DNA of 8,403 nucleotides from a bacterium (GCA_018903055.1 JAHIPW010000164.1:1-8403), one strand, 5' to 3'; counted from the stretch's first letter, positions 1 through 5,668 are shown. Translations and numbers: made by a program. The notes: generated by a model from the sequence alone, not told the origin.

Positions 1-171
1 ACCGGAAAGGTCATTCTCCCGGAGGGGGTGGAGATGGTCATGCCCGGGGATAATGCGGACCTGGAGATAGAACTCATCATCCCCATTGCCTTAGAATCTG
101 AGCAGAACTTCGCCATCCGAGAGGGGGGCAAGACAGTAGGTGCTGGGGTAGTGACCGAGATTATACAGTGA
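1..171 (+). CDS. tuf: Elongation factor Tu, C-terminal end (partial)
   Basis: This is the last 56 codons of EF-Tu, the GTPase that delivers aminoacyl-tRNA to the ribosomal A site. The window opens in frame at codon 1 and the gene ends at TGA 169-171. The visible part is the end of domain 3, the beta-barrel that contacts tRNA. Typical family blocks are [13 protein letters not shown] near the start of the fragment and [15 protein letters not shown] near the end. The GTP-binding domain lies outside the window. tuf directly before rpsJ is the common bacterial junction between the str and S10 operons. A 99-nt gap filled by a period-7 palindrome follows. Identity is secure from the sequence match to the family. 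Confidence 0.97.
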   Translation, partial: TGKVILPEGVEMVMPGDNADLEIELIIPIALESEQNFAIREGGKTVGAGVVTEIIQ

Positions 172-249
172 ATAGTAGAATAGAGGTTTACAGTAACCAG
201 CGAACAGTAACCAGCGAAAAGAGAAACTGTAAACTGGTTACTGGTTACT
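172..249 (+). repeat. Period-7 palindrome in the tuf-rpsJ gap
   Basis: From 185 to 247 the sequence can be cut into nine consecutive 7-mers, such as AGTAACC and AGCGAAC on the left and CTGGTTA on the right. A 14-nt unit is tandemly repeated without error (191-204 and 205-218), and CTGGTTA occurs twice in a row (234-247). The arms are complementary: 186-194 pairs with 226-234, and 191-200 or 205-214 with 234-243. Because the arms are repetitive, several pairing registers exist. The right arm ends just before the rpsJ ribosome-binding element. Confidence 0.8.
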
Positions 250-265
250 CCGAGCATAGCGAGGT
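250..265 (+). promoter_or_regulatory. Start-proximal SD element of rpsJ
   Basis: CCGAGCATAGCGAGGT is one copy of the recurrent element CGAGCGNAGCGAGGT. Its last five bases, GAGGT (261-265), are complementary to the 16S anti-Shine-Dalgarno and lie 5 nt before ATG 271. Confidence 0.75.
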
Positions 266-270
266 ATAGG

Positions 271-582
271 ATGCCTAGAAGAGAAAGAATAAGAATAAGA
301 TTAAAGGCCTATGACCACCGGCTCCTGGATCAGTCTGCCCAAGAGATACTTCAGACAGCGAAGCGGACCGGTGCCAAGGTCTCTGGCCCCATCCCCCTGC
401 CAACCAGGATTTCAAAGTATACTGTCCTGCGTTCTCCCCATGTGGATAAGAAGTCGAGGGAGCAGTTTGAGATGAGAATCCACAAGAGGCTCTTGGATAT
501 TCTGGACCCAACCCCCAAGACAATAGATGCCCTGATGAGGCTCGATCTTCCGGCTGGGGTAGATGTAGAAATAAAGCTATAA
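271..582 (+). CDS. rpsJ: 30S ribosomal protein S10
   Basis: S10 is a component of the 30S head and, in many bacteria, also the NusE antitermination factor. The product has 103 residues, equal to the E. coli protein. It opens with [20 protein letters not shown], followed by the family block GPIPLPTR and by [15 protein letters not shown] around residues 55-70, and it ends in [16 protein letters not shown]. The long loop near residues 45-65 is the extension that inserts into 16S rRNA. The start is fixed by the family N-terminus and by GAGGT with 5-nt spacing. It is the first gene of the S10 cluster here, with a 99-nt palindromic gap before it and a 109-nt one after it. Confidence 0.98.
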   Translation: MPRRERIRIRLKAYDHRLLDQSAQEILQTAKRTGAKVSGPIPLPTRISKYTVLRSPHVDKKSREQFEMRIHKRLLDILDPTPKTIDALMRLDLPAGVDVEIKL

Positions 583-600
583 ACACAATGAACGGTCAGT

Positions 601-677
601 TGGCTGGTTGGATAGTTGGTTGGTTGGATAGGGGAAATCCTAACAAACCAACAAGCCAGCAAACTAACAAACTATCC
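601..677 (+). repeat. Period-8 palindrome in the rpsJ-rplC gap
   Basis: The left arm is four octamers of the type TGGNTRGK (601-632, e.g. TGGCTGGT, TGGATAGT). The right arm is four octamers beginning AA (645-676, e.g. AAACCAAC, AAGCCAGC). The strand asymmetry is strong: the left arm is G/T-only apart from a few bases, and the right arm is A/C-rich. The ends pair best, 610-623 with 664-677 (one mismatch, one G-U). An alternative inner hairpin is about 618-632 with 638-652. The right end ACTATCC runs straight into the rplC start element. Confidence 0.8.
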
Positions 678-691
678 GAACGGAGTGAGAT
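676..691 (+). promoter_or_regulatory. Start-proximal element of rplC (diverged)
   Basis: CCGAACGGAGTGAGAT aligns to the recurrent CCGAGCGGAGCGAGGT with only G-to-A and C-to-T changes. GAGGT has become GAGAT, directly abutting ATG 692. GGAG at 682-685, 6 nt from the ATG, is the more likely Shine-Dalgarno here. Confidence 0.65.
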
Positions 692-1315
692 ATGAGGGGA
701 ATTCTGGGAAAGAAGCTGGGCATGAGGCAGATATATGATGAGGAGGGAAAAAGCATCCCGGTCACTATTATCCAGGCCGGTCCCTGCTTCGTTACCCAGA
801 TTAAAGAGGGGTCCATCCAGCTTGGCTTTGATAGGACAAAGAAGATTAAAAAACCCCTGAAAGGGCACTTGGCAAAGGCCAAGGTAAACCCGGTTAGAAT
901 ATTGAAAGAGATCTCCATCTCCAAGGGAGAGGAATATATCCTTGGCCAAGAGCTCAAGGTAGACATCTTTAAGGAAGGGGATTATCTCGATATCACGGGA
1001 ATGAGCAAAGGGAAGGGGTTTGCGGGAGTGATGAAGAGATGGGGATTTGCTGGTGGACCGGCCTCCCATGGCTCTACATCCCATAGGAGGGTGGGCTCCA
1101 TCGGTAGTGGTAGCGCCTTCCCCTCAAGGGTCAAGAAGGGAAAGAAGATGCCGGGAAGGATGGGGGGAGATAGGGTCACGGTTCAGAACTTAAAGGTGAT
1201 GAAGGTGGAGCCAGATAAGAACCTCTTATTGGTAGAAGGCGCCGTTCCGGGAGCAAGGGAAGGCTACTTAATAATCAAGGAAGCCCTAAAAAAGAGTAGA
1301 CAAGGTTTACGGTGA
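692..1315 (+). CDS. rplC: 50S ribosomal protein L3
   Basis: L3 is a primary 23S rRNA-binding protein whose long loop reaches toward the peptidyl-transferase centre. The product has 207 residues (E. coli 209). It opens with the family signature RGILGKKLGMRQIYDEEGKS. Near residues 100-115 it carries MSKGKGFAGVMKRWGF, then HGSTSHRRVGSIG and KKGKKMPGRMGGDRVTVQNL in the globular part next to the loop. The C-terminal codons and the TGA (1313-1315) lie inside a period-7 repeat array that starts at 1304, so the final GLR residues come from repeat sequence. The start at ATG 692 matches the family N-terminus. Confidence 0.98.
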   Translation: MRGILGKKLGMRQIYDEEGKSIPVTIIQAGPCFVTQIKEGSIQLGFDRTKKIKKPLKGHLAKAKVNPVRILKEISISKGEEYILGQELKVDIFKEGDYLDITGMSKGKGFAGVMKRWGFAGGPASHGSTSHRRVGSIGSGSAFPSRVKKGKKMPGRMGGDRVTVQNLKVMKVEPDKNLLLVEGAVPGAREGYLIIKEALKKSRQGLR

Positions 1316-1338
1316 ACGGTTAACCGTTAACGGTAAAC
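1304..1338 (+). repeat. Five-unit heptamer array overlapping the rplC stop
   Basis: There are five in-phase 7-mers of consensus GGTTAAC, beginning GGTTTAC and ending GGTAAAC. Positions 1304-1321 form an imperfect palindrome with 1322-1339 (16 of 18 positions pair, no real spacer). The rplC stop codon lies inside unit 2. A sister array of five units with the same first and last unit stands before rpsS (3745-3779). The last base of the array is also the first base of the 104-bp insertion-like element. Confidence 0.85.
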
Positions 1339-1445
1339 CCCGTTAGAAAACTCAACAGACGTATTCTTAAAGGTCTATGTTCTTGAATAAAGATAATATA
1401 CCTGAGAAGTAAAGGCCTATTTAAAAGGATTTCTAACGGGGTAAA
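1334..1445 (+). mobile_element. 104-bp inverted-repeat element 1 with 4-bp direct repeats (MITE-like)
   Basis: The element spans 1338-1441. Its ends are perfectly complementary over 12 bp: CCCCGTTAGAAA (1338-1349) and TTTCTAACGGGG (1430-1441). It is flanked by the direct repeat TAAA (1334-1337 and 1442-1445). The interior is AT-rich and too short to code for anything. Deleting the element and one TAAA rejoins GGTAAA to CG. That leaves 26 nt between GGTAAACG and the rplD ATG, exactly the distance in the rpsS leader (3773-3780, then 3781-3806). This argues for insertion into an older heptamer leader. No family is recognised. A structured RNA element with a long outer stem is the alternative. 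Confidence 0.65.
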
Positions 1446-1453
1446 CGTGACGA

Positions 1454-1469
1454 CGAGCAAAACGAGGAG
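1454..1469 (+). promoter_or_regulatory. Start-proximal SD element of rplD; decides the start
   Basis: CGAGCAAAACGAGGAG matches the recurrent element in form. AGGAG (1465-1469) is 4 nt before ATG 1474. Its position supports ATG 1474 over the upstream GTG 1447. Confidence 0.65.
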
Positions 1470-1473
1470 TTTC

Positions 1474-2097
1474 ATGCCTAAATTGGACCTTTATAATATA
1501 GAAGGAGAGAAAATAGGAGAGGTCTCTCTAAGTAGCAAGGTATTTGGGGCGAAGGTAAATGAGGCCTTGCTCTATGAGGCATTAAGAGCTCAATCTTCTT
1601 CCCGGAGAAAGGGAACCGCCTCTACCAAGGAGAGATCCCAGGTGAGGGGCGGAGGGAGGAAGCCCTGGAGGCAGAAGGGGACTGGAAGAGCCAGGGCTGG
1701 GAGCATTCGTTCCCCCATATGGAAGGGAGGGGGGACGACATTCGGCCCCCATCCTAAGGACTACTCCTATTCTCTTCCCAAGAAGGCCAGGAGAAAAGCC
1801 CTCAGGTGTGCCCTTTCTAGCAAGTTTAAAGAGAAGAAGATTTCAATTTTGGATAAGATAGAGTTAAAAGAACCTAAGACAAAGAGGATGGTTCACATAT
1901 TGGCTAATTTAAGAAGTGGCAAAAAGCCTCTGCTGATCGTCGAAGAGAAAAATGAGATGGTTCGCCGTTCAGCACGTAATATCGAGGGGGTAAAGGTGCT
2001 ATCACCGAATTCACTAAACCTCTATGACTTATTGAACCAGGATCGATTAATCGTTACCAAAGAGGCATTAGGAAGTTTAGAGGAGAACCTGGGATGA
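1474..2097 (+). CDS. rplD: 50S ribosomal protein L4
   Basis: L4 binds 23S rRNA domain I and lines the peptide exit tunnel. In gammaproteobacteria it also represses its own S10 operon. From ATG 1474 it has 207 residues beginning MPKLDLYNIEGEKIGEV, the usual L4 N-terminus. The open frame extends upstream to GTG 1447, but that would add nine residues foreign to the family, encoded partly by the ribosome-binding element. The extended rRNA and tunnel loop is clear at about residues 50-80: RSQVRGGGRKPWRQKGTGRA, followed by GSIRSPIWKGGGTTFGP. The stop TGA 2095-2097 lies inside the 4-bp direct repeat of the downstream 104-bp element. The gene is flanked by two elements with the same ends. Confidence 0.97.
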   Translation: MPKLDLYNIEGEKIGEVSLSSKVFGAKVNEALLYEALRAQSSSRRKGTASTKERSQVRGGGRKPWRQKGTGRARAGSIRSPIWKGGGTTFGPHPKDYSYSLPKKARRKALRCALSSKFKEKKISILDKIELKEPKTKRMVHILANLRSGKKPLLIVEEKNEMVRRSARNIEGVKVLSPNSLNLYDLLNQDRLIVTKEALGSLEENLG

Positions 2098-2206
2098 ACC
2101 CCATTAGACTTTCAATATCGTTATATAGTCTTCTACTCGTCTGGATAGCGACTCTAAATATGTTATCAATTTCATTCGTTGGTAGATCAAAGTCTAACGG
2201 GGTGAA
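2095..2206 (+). mobile_element. 104-bp inverted-repeat element 2 with 4-bp direct repeats (MITE-like)
   Basis: The element spans 2099-2202 and has exactly the same length as element 1. Its ends are CCCCATTAGACTTT (2099-2112) and AAAGTCTAACGGGG (2189-2202), complementary at 13 of 14 positions. It is flanked by the direct repeat TGAA (2095-2098 and 2203-2206), which contains the rplD stop codon. Deleting the element plus one TGAA leaves a 19-nt rplD-rplW gap with an ordinary Shine-Dalgarno, a normal arrangement for this operon. The terminal 10 bp are shared with element 1, but the interiors are not clearly alike, so membership of one family rests on ends, length and flanking repeats. Confidence 0.65.
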
Positions 2207-2224
2207 TCATAGAAAAGGTGCGGG

Positions 2225-2515
2225 ATGAAGAGTCCCTACGATATCATAAAGGTTCCCTTAATAACAGAGAAGAGCACTATACTCAAGGAGAGGGAGAATA
2301 AGTATGCCTTTCTTGTTGATAACAGAGCAAATAAGGATGAGATTAAGAGAGCAGTTGAGGAGATATTCAAGGTAAAGGTCCTGGCAGTCAATACCTCCTA
2401 CCTGAGAGGCAAGATAAAGAGGATGGGCAAGCATAGTGGCAAGACCCCGGATATGAAGAAGGCCGTTCTCACTTTAAAGGAAGGGGAGAAGATAGAAATA
2501 TTTGAGGGAACCTAA
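2225..2515 (+). CDS. rplW: 50S ribosomal protein L23
   Basis: L23 sits at the exit of the peptide tunnel and is the docking site for trigger factor and signal recognition particle. It has 96 residues (family about 95-100). It opens with [20 protein letters not shown], the usual L23 N-terminal block, and [20 protein letters not shown] follows. Near residue 55 comes [21 protein letters not shown], the rRNA-binding extension, and the C-terminus is [19 protein letters not shown]. An ordinary AAAGGTG Shine-Dalgarno (2214-2220) precedes ATG 2225 by 4 nt, without the recurrent start element seen elsewhere. The gap upstream is mostly the 104-bp inverted-repeat element. Confidence 0.97.
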   Translation: MKSPYDIIKVPLITEKSTILKERENKYAFLVDNRANKDEIKRAVEEIFKVKVLAVNTSYLRGKIKRMGKHSGKTPDMKKAVLTLKEGEKIEIFEGT

Positions 2516-2534
2516 GATAAGTAACAATTTAAAA

Positions 2535-2675
2535 TGCCCTTCGCCTCGCTTCTCTCGATCCCGAGGATCTTCGAGATCCGAGGGGCAGGATACCTCGCCC
2601 CTCTGGGATCTCGCAGATCCCATCGGGATCAAGAGGAAGTATCAAGCGAAGTATCCCGAGGGAAACCGAGGGGCA
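2535..2675 (+). repeat. GC-rich REP-like palindromic element, copy 1
   Basis: It begins TGCCCTTCGC and ends CGAGGGGCA, near-complementary ends. Internal stems: GGATCT/AGATCC (2565-2579), GAGGGGC/GCCCCTC (2580-2603), GGGATCT/AGATCCC (2605-2621), and 2552-2564 with 2623-2635 (12 of 13). A 32-nt stretch, 2598-2629, is identical to 5461-5492 in the rpsC-rplP gap, and similarity continues to an AAGTATC shared a little further on. It is therefore a dispersed repeat rather than a local hairpin. Confidence 0.8.
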
Positions 2676-2787
2676 AAGTGAAAAATGCCCCCTACAATCT
2701 GCAAGATTGCGGGGACCAAAGTCCTGGAAATTCATTGAATTTCACAGGGCAAAATTTAAAGTGTCTTGGCCAGTAAGCAAAGTGAAT

Positions 2788-2813
2788 AAAAGAGACAACT
2801 TGCTTGGCTCATT
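2788..2813 (+). repeat. 26-nt inverted repeat flanking rplB, left copy
   Basis: This segment is the reverse complement of 3682-3707 at 25 of 26 positions, and the one difference would be a G-U pair in RNA. The copies lie 868 nt apart with rplB between them. Each copy is itself an imperfect palindrome (GAG..CAA..TTG..CTC), so they may be two copies of one palindromic element. Confidence 0.8.
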
Positions 2814-2864
2814 CTGCATTGATAATTGTTAGTTGATTACGATTTTTAAGAACGGAGCAAATTT

Positions 2865-3686
2865 ATGGCAATAAAGAAATACAGGCCAACTAGCCCATCG
2901 CGGAGATCGATAACCGGGGCGACTTTTGAAGAACTTACCAGGACCAAACCCCACAAGCCCCTCCTCAAGCCCTTGAAGGAGAGGGCGGGGAGGAGCAGAG
3001 AAGGAAGGATTACCATGCGCCATAGGGGGGGAGGCCATAAGAAGAGATATCGGATCATTGATTTTAAAAGAGATAAGTTCCATATCCCGGCCAGGGTGAT
3101 CTCCATTGAGTATGATCCCAACCGGACCTCTTACATCGCTCTTCTCTCTTATCGGGATGGGGAGAAGAGGTATATCATTGCTCCCCAGGGCTTAAAGGTG
3201 GGGGATGAGGTAATATCTGGTGAGAACGTTGATATCAGGATAGGGAACTCCCTACCACTTAAATATATCCCTCCCGGGACTACGGTTCATAATGTGGAGC
3301 TTACCAAAGGCCGAGGCGCCCAGCTGGCACGAGGAGCAGGCACCTTCGTTCAGCTCATGGCTAAAGAGGGAAGGTATGCCCATCTGCGGCTCTCTTCAGG
3401 AGAGATAAGGAAGGTCCTTCTGGACTGTCTGGCGACCATTGGTCAGGTGGGGAATGTCGACTGGGGACGCATCTCCTGGGGCAAGGCAGGAAGGTCTCGT
3501 CATTTTGGCTTTCGTCCCAAGGTAAGAGGAGTGGCCATGAACCCTGTCGACCATCCCCATGGTGGTGGAGAGGGGAAGAGCTCTGGTGGTCGGCATCCGG
3601 TAACTCCTTGGGGAAAGCCCACTAAGGGATATAAAACAAGGAAGAAAAAGCCCTCTGACAGGTTAATTATAAAGAGGCGAAAATGA
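2865..3686 (+). CDS. rplB: 50S ribosomal protein L2
   Basis: L2 is one of the largest and most conserved 50S proteins. It binds 23S rRNA near the peptidyl-transferase centre and is needed for subunit association and peptidyl transfer. It has 273 residues, the same as E. coli. It opens [17 protein letters not shown]. The N-terminal OB-like domain contains [20 protein letters not shown] (about residues 53-72), and the SH3-like domain follows. The conserved histidine segment [11 protein letters not shown] is at residues 227-237, then [23 protein letters not shown] (2854-2857) is 7 nt before ATG, within a weak match to the recurrent start element (GAACGGAGCAAAT). The TGA (3684-3686) lies inside the right copy of the 26-nt inverted repeat. 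Confidence 0.98.
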   Translation: MAIKKYRPTSPSRRSITGATFEELTRTKPHKPLLKPLKERAGRSREGRITMRHRGGGHKKRYRIIDFKRDKFHIPARVISIEYDPNRTSYIALLSYRDGEKRYIIAPQGLKVGDEVISGENVDIRIGNSLPLKYIPPGTTVHNVELTKGRGAQLARGAGTFVQLMAKEGRYAHLRLSSGEIRKVLLDCLATIGQVGNVDWGRISWGKAGRSRHFGFRPKVRGVAMNPVDHPHGGGEGKSSGGRHPVTPWGKPTKGYKTRKKKPSDRLIIKRRK

Positions 3687-3707
3687 GTCAAGCAAGTTGT
3701 CTCTTTT
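3682..3707 (+). repeat. 26-nt inverted repeat flanking rplB, right copy
   Basis: It is the partner of 2788-2813 and contains the rplB stop codon TGA 3684-3686. A local hairpin is also possible around it, GGCGAA (3676-3681) with TTCGCC (3709-3714). Confidence 0.8.
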
Positions 3708-3744
3708 CTTCGCCACGGCTCAGAAAATAACGGGTAGATATCCA

Positions 3745-3779
3745 GGTTTACGGTTAACGGTTCACGGTTAACGGTAAAC
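3745..3779 (+). repeat. Five-unit heptamer array before rpsS
   Basis: There are five contiguous 7-mers, GGTTTAC first, then GGTTAAC, GGTTCAC and GGTTAAC, ending GGTAAAC. The array reads as a near-palindrome, with GTTTAC/GTAAAC outer and GTTAAC inner pairs. The first and last units are identical to those of the array at the end of rplC (1304-1338), so the two arrays share ancestry or a common generating process. Confidence 0.85.
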
Positions 3780-3787
3780 GATAAGAT

Positions 3788-3801
3788 GAACAGAGTGAGG
3801 T
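3788..3801 (+). promoter_or_regulatory. Start-proximal SD element of rpsS; decides the start
   Basis: GAACAGAGTGAGGT is a copy of the recurrent element. GAGGT (3797-3801) is 5 nt before ATG 3807, the same spacing as at rpsJ and rpmC. The upstream in-frame ATG 3786 would put this element inside the coding region. Confidence 0.72.
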
Positions 3802-3806
3802 TGAAA

Positions 3807-4091
3807 ATGGGTAGATCGAGGAAGAAGGGCCCCTTTATCGTTCCAGAGTTATTGAAGAAGATCGAGGCCATGAATAAGACCGGAAAGAAGACCGTGATCA
3901 AGACCTGGTCTCGTTCCTCAACCATATTCCCCCAGATGGTGGGCCATACCCTGGCGGTCCATAATGGGAAGAGGTTCATCCCGGTCTACATTACAGAGGA
4001 TATGGTGGGCCACAAGCTGGGTGAATTCTCACCCACCAGGATATTCCGGGTACATGGGGCCCATACGGAAAGGGTAACTGCTATTAAATAA
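3807..4091 (+). CDS. rpsS: 30S ribosomal protein S19
   Basis: S19 lies in the 30S head, pairs with S13 and contacts the A-site tRNA and the intersubunit bridge. From ATG 3807 it has 94 residues (E. coli 92) and opens [19 protein letters not shown], the standard N-terminus. The longer frame from ATG 3786 adds seven residues, MNRVRLK, that are not family-like and are encoded by the ribosome-binding element. Diagnostic blocks are [20 protein letters not shown] (about residues 33-52) and [15 protein letters not shown] near residues 67-81. The gene ends at TAA 4089-4091, and a 226-nt palindromic gap follows. Confidence 0.97.
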   Translation: MGRSRKKGPFIVPELLKKIEAMNKTGKKTVIKTWSRSSTIFPQMVGHTLAVHNGKRFIPVYITEDMVGHKLGEFSPTRIFRVHGAHTERVTAIK

Positions 4092-4095
4092 AAAT

Positions 4096-4298
4096 ACAGT
4101 GATCGGTGAACAGTGAACTGTGATCAGCTGAAAACAGAAATCGGTTATTAGAAAACGGAAATCAGTAGAGAAAATAGAAAACAGAAAACCGAAAAATACT
4201 AATTTCAGATTTCTGATTTCCCTACAGTTTTCAGATTTCCCTGCCCCGTAGGCTTGTCCTTCGGGGTGTCAACTGTTTTCAGACTTCACTGATTACTG
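4096..4298 (+). repeat. Period-7 palindrome in the rpsS-rplV gap
   Basis: From 4096 to about 4242 the sequence divides into 21 consecutive heptamers, such as ACAGTGA, AAATCGG and AACAGAA on the left and GATTTCT on the right. Period-7 sequence resumes at about 4269. Arms pair in nested fashion: 4097-4110 with 4285-4298 (12 Watson-Crick plus 2 G-U, no mismatch) and GGAAATCAG (4157-4165) with CTGATTTCC (4213-4221), a perfect match. The left arm is purine-rich and the right arm pyrimidine-rich. A GC-rich hairpin (4244-4266) interrupts the right arm. Confidence 0.8.
4244..4266 (+). repeat. GC-rich hairpin within the rpsS-rplV palindrome
   Basis: CCCCGTAGG pairs with CCTTCGGGG (8 of 9 positions) around the loop CTTGT. 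It differs in composition from the AT-rich heptamers on both sides. No T-run follows at once, so it is a poor match to a rho-independent terminator, and readthrough is required for the genes downstream. Confidence 0.7.
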
Positions 4299-4313
4299 CG
4301 AATGAAATGAGGT
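4299..4313 (+). promoter_or_regulatory. Start-proximal SD element of rplV
   Basis: CGAATGAAATGAGGT differs from CGAGCGAAGCGAGGT only by G-to-A and C-to-T transitions. GAGGT (4309-4313) lies 4 nt before ATG 4318. Confidence 0.7.
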
Positions 4314-4317
4314 AGGG

Positions 4318-4680
4318 ATGGAAGCAAAGGCAAAATTGAAATTCGTCAGAGTCGCTCCCAGAAAAATGAGGAAGGTCCTGGACCTCATCAGAAGGAAAGA
4401 GACAGAAGAGGCCTTAAGCATCCTCAGGTTTACTTCTGGAAGAGCCTCTCCCATCTTGCAGAAGCTCCTGCGCTCTGCCTTGGCCAATGCCAAAGTAAAA
4501 GAGAATCTCTATGTGGCCCAGGCGACCTGTGACCAGGGTCCCACCCTATCCAGGTGGAGGCCCCGTTCCATGGGAAAGGCGAATAAAATAAGGAAGAGAA
4601 CAAGTCATATCACCATCGTCTTGAAAGAGAAGCAAGGGGAGTCAGAAGTAAAAAGTAAGAAGTTAAAAGTAAAAAGTTAA
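4318..4680 (+). CDS. rplV: 50S ribosomal protein L22
   Basis: L22 touches all domains of 23S rRNA, and its long beta-hairpin lines the exit tunnel, the site of some macrolide-resistance changes. It has 120 residues against 110 in E. coli. The core is intact: APRKMRKVLDLIRRKE near the start, LLRSALANAKVKENL around residue 57, the hairpin with RWRPRSMGKANKIRKRTSHI, and the end of the core at ITIVLKEK near residue 106. The last roughly 14 residues, lysine- and serine-rich, have no family counterpart. Most of them, and the TAA, are encoded by a period-7 array (4645-4679), so the tail probably arose from repeat growing into the gene. It should be surface exposed and tolerated. Confidence 0.97.
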   Translation: MEAKAKLKFVRVAPRKMRKVLDLIRRKETEEALSILRFTSGRASPILQKLLRSALANAKVKENLYVAQATCDQGPTLSRWRPRSMGKANKIRKRTSHITIVLKEKQGESEVKSKKLKVKS

Positions 4681-4714
4681 ACTAAATTTTTCATTCTTCA
4701 TTTTGGATTTTCAA
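4645..4714 (+). repeat. Period-7 array spanning the rplV 3' end and the rplV-rpsC gap
   Basis: Heptamers GAAGTAA, AAAGTAA and related forms (4645-4679) encode the L22 tail and stop. They are followed by a T-rich set (4687-4714, e.g. TTCTTCA). The purine-rich and pyrimidine-rich halves are roughly complementary, as in the other gaps. The array ends about 17 nt before the rpsC Shine-Dalgarno. Confidence 0.7.
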
Positions 4715-4739
4715 TTCATATCGCCTGAAAGGAGATATT

Positions 4740-5399
4740 GTGGGACAGAAGGTTCATCCTGAGAGCTTCCGATTGGGGATCATAAAGGACTGGAAGAGCA
4801 AGTGGTTTGCCAAGAAGGATTACGGCGACCTACTATTAGAAGACTTTCGCATTCGTAAGTTCATAAAGGAAAGGCTCTATCGTGCTGGTATCTCTAAAAT
4901 TGAGATCTATCGGGCTGGAAAACGCTTAAGAATCAATATCTTTGCTGCTCGTCCCGGGATCGTCATTGGAAGAAAAGGGGCGGAGGTGGAAAGGTTAAAG
5001 GAGGACCTCTCCACAATAACGGATAAGGAGATGTATCTTAACATCCAGGAGATAGAAGCCCCCTTCTTAGATGCCCAGCTGGTGGCAGAGAGCGTTGCCC
5101 TCCAACTTGAGAAAAGGTTTGGCTTCCGAAGGGCTATGAAGAAGATGGTGGAGAATGCCATGACAGCGGGAGCCGGGGGAATAAAGATTGCCTGCAGTGG
5201 TCGCCTGGGGGGAGCGGAGATCGCTAGAACAGAATGGTATAGAAAAGGAAGAGTTCCTCTGCATACCCTAAGAGCAAATATCGATTATGGGTTCAGCGAG
5301 GCCCACACAACATATGGAAGGATTGGGGTAAAGGTCTGGATATTTAAAGAAGATAAGCCCGAGGAGAAGGAAAAGACTAAAGAAGCGAAGAAAGCTTAG
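4740..5399 (+). CDS. rpsC: 30S ribosomal protein S3
   Basis: S3 is in the 30S head at the mRNA entry tunnel and contributes to mRNA unwinding. It has 219 residues (E. coli 233) from GTG 4740, which gives the family start [13 protein letters not shown] strong GGAG (4731-4734) lies 5 nt upstream, a classical Shine-Dalgarno rather than the recurrent start element. The type II KH domain carries its GxxG loop as IGRKG at residues 76-80. The C-terminal S3 domain contains the block [20 protein letters not shown], then the [25 protein letters not shown] signature, split here across residues about 177-201. The tail is a short Lys/Glu-rich run ([16 protein letters not shown]). Confidence 0.97.
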   Translation: MGQKVHPESFRLGIIKDWKSKWFAKKDYGDLLLEDFRIRKFIKERLYRAGISKIEIYRAGKRLRINIFAARPGIVIGRKGAEVERLKEDLSTITDKEMYLNIQEIEAPFLDAQLVAESVALQLEKRFGFRRAMKKMVENAMTAGAGGIKIACSGRLGGAEIARTEWYRKGRVPLHTLRANIDYGFSEAHTTYGRIGVKVWIFKEDKPEEKEKTKEAKKA

Positions 5400-5424
5400 C
5401 AACACAGAATTATCGTCAAACGGT

Positions 5425-5527
5425 TGCCCTTCACTTCGTTCAGGATACCTCGCCAAAGTGCCCCTCTGGGATCTCGCAGATCCCATCGGGATTGAGAGAA
5501 AGTATCCTGAGCCAACGGCGAGGGGCG
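5425..5527 (+). repeat. GC-rich REP-like palindromic element, copy 2
   Basis: It begins TGCCCTTCAC like copy 1 (2535). It contains the identical 32-nt core at 5461-5492 (as 2598-2629), including the stem GGGATCT/AGATCCC. An outer stem TCAGGATAC (5440-5448) pairs with GTATCCTGA (5502-5510), and CCTCGCC (5448-5454) with GGCGAGG (5517-5523) is an alternative. Copies differ outside the core, as expected for a dispersed family. Confidence 0.8.
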
Positions 5528-5563
5528 GTTGTGAGGCTCGTATCAATGATATACTGTAATATT

Positions 5564-5668
5564 AAAAATCAAAGTGTAAAAATTAAAATGACATATAAAA
5601 ATGTAAAATGTTTCAAAATTTTTGATTTGTAATTTTGATATTTAATTTTTGATATTTAATTTTTCAAC
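5564..5668 (+). repeat. AT-rich period-7 palindrome before rplP
   Basis: Fifteen in-phase heptamers: AAAAATC, AAAGTGT and similar A-rich units (5564-5612), then T-rich units (5620-5668) including TTTGATA and TTTAATT, each twice in alternation. The A-rich and T-rich halves are complementary, which would give one long AT hairpin in RNA. Confidence 0.8.

Larger units (their letters stand above)
2516..2864 (+). other. 349-nt non-coding rplW-rplB gap made of nested palindromes
   Basis: There is no plausible gene here; open frames across it have no family features and follow the palindromes. An outer stem may join its two ends, 2522-2529 with 2824-2831 (8 bp perfect, extendable with one mismatch), linking the rplW stop region to the rplB leader. 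Inside lie a GC-rich REP-like element (2535-2675), a hairpin CAATCT/AGATTG (2695-2709) with CCCC/GGGG flanks, a hairpin about GAAATTC/GAATTTC (2723-2748), and the 26-nt repeat that recurs inverted after rplB. GGAG 2854-2857 serves rplB. Confidence 0.75.

Noticed and set aside
596-1084. 162-residue open frame on the minus strand across rplC
   Set aside because: It is a shadow of rplC and the rpsJ-rplC repeat; the + strand protein is unambiguous L3.
1447-1473. L4 starting at GTG 1447
   Set aside because: It would encode the ribosome-binding element itself. ATG 1474 gives a normal L4 start.
2534-2776. 80-residue open frame in the rplW-rplB gap, and a 68-residue one on the other strand
   Set aside because: Both simply read through the GC-rich palindrome, have biased composition and no convincing start signal.
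3786-3806. S19 starting at ATG 3786
   Set aside because: The added MNRVRLK is not family-like, and GAGGT at 3797-3801 is positioned for ATG 3807.
4244-4266. Rho-independent terminator
   Set aside because: The stem is GC-rich, but no U-tract follows, and essential co-oriented genes lie downstream.
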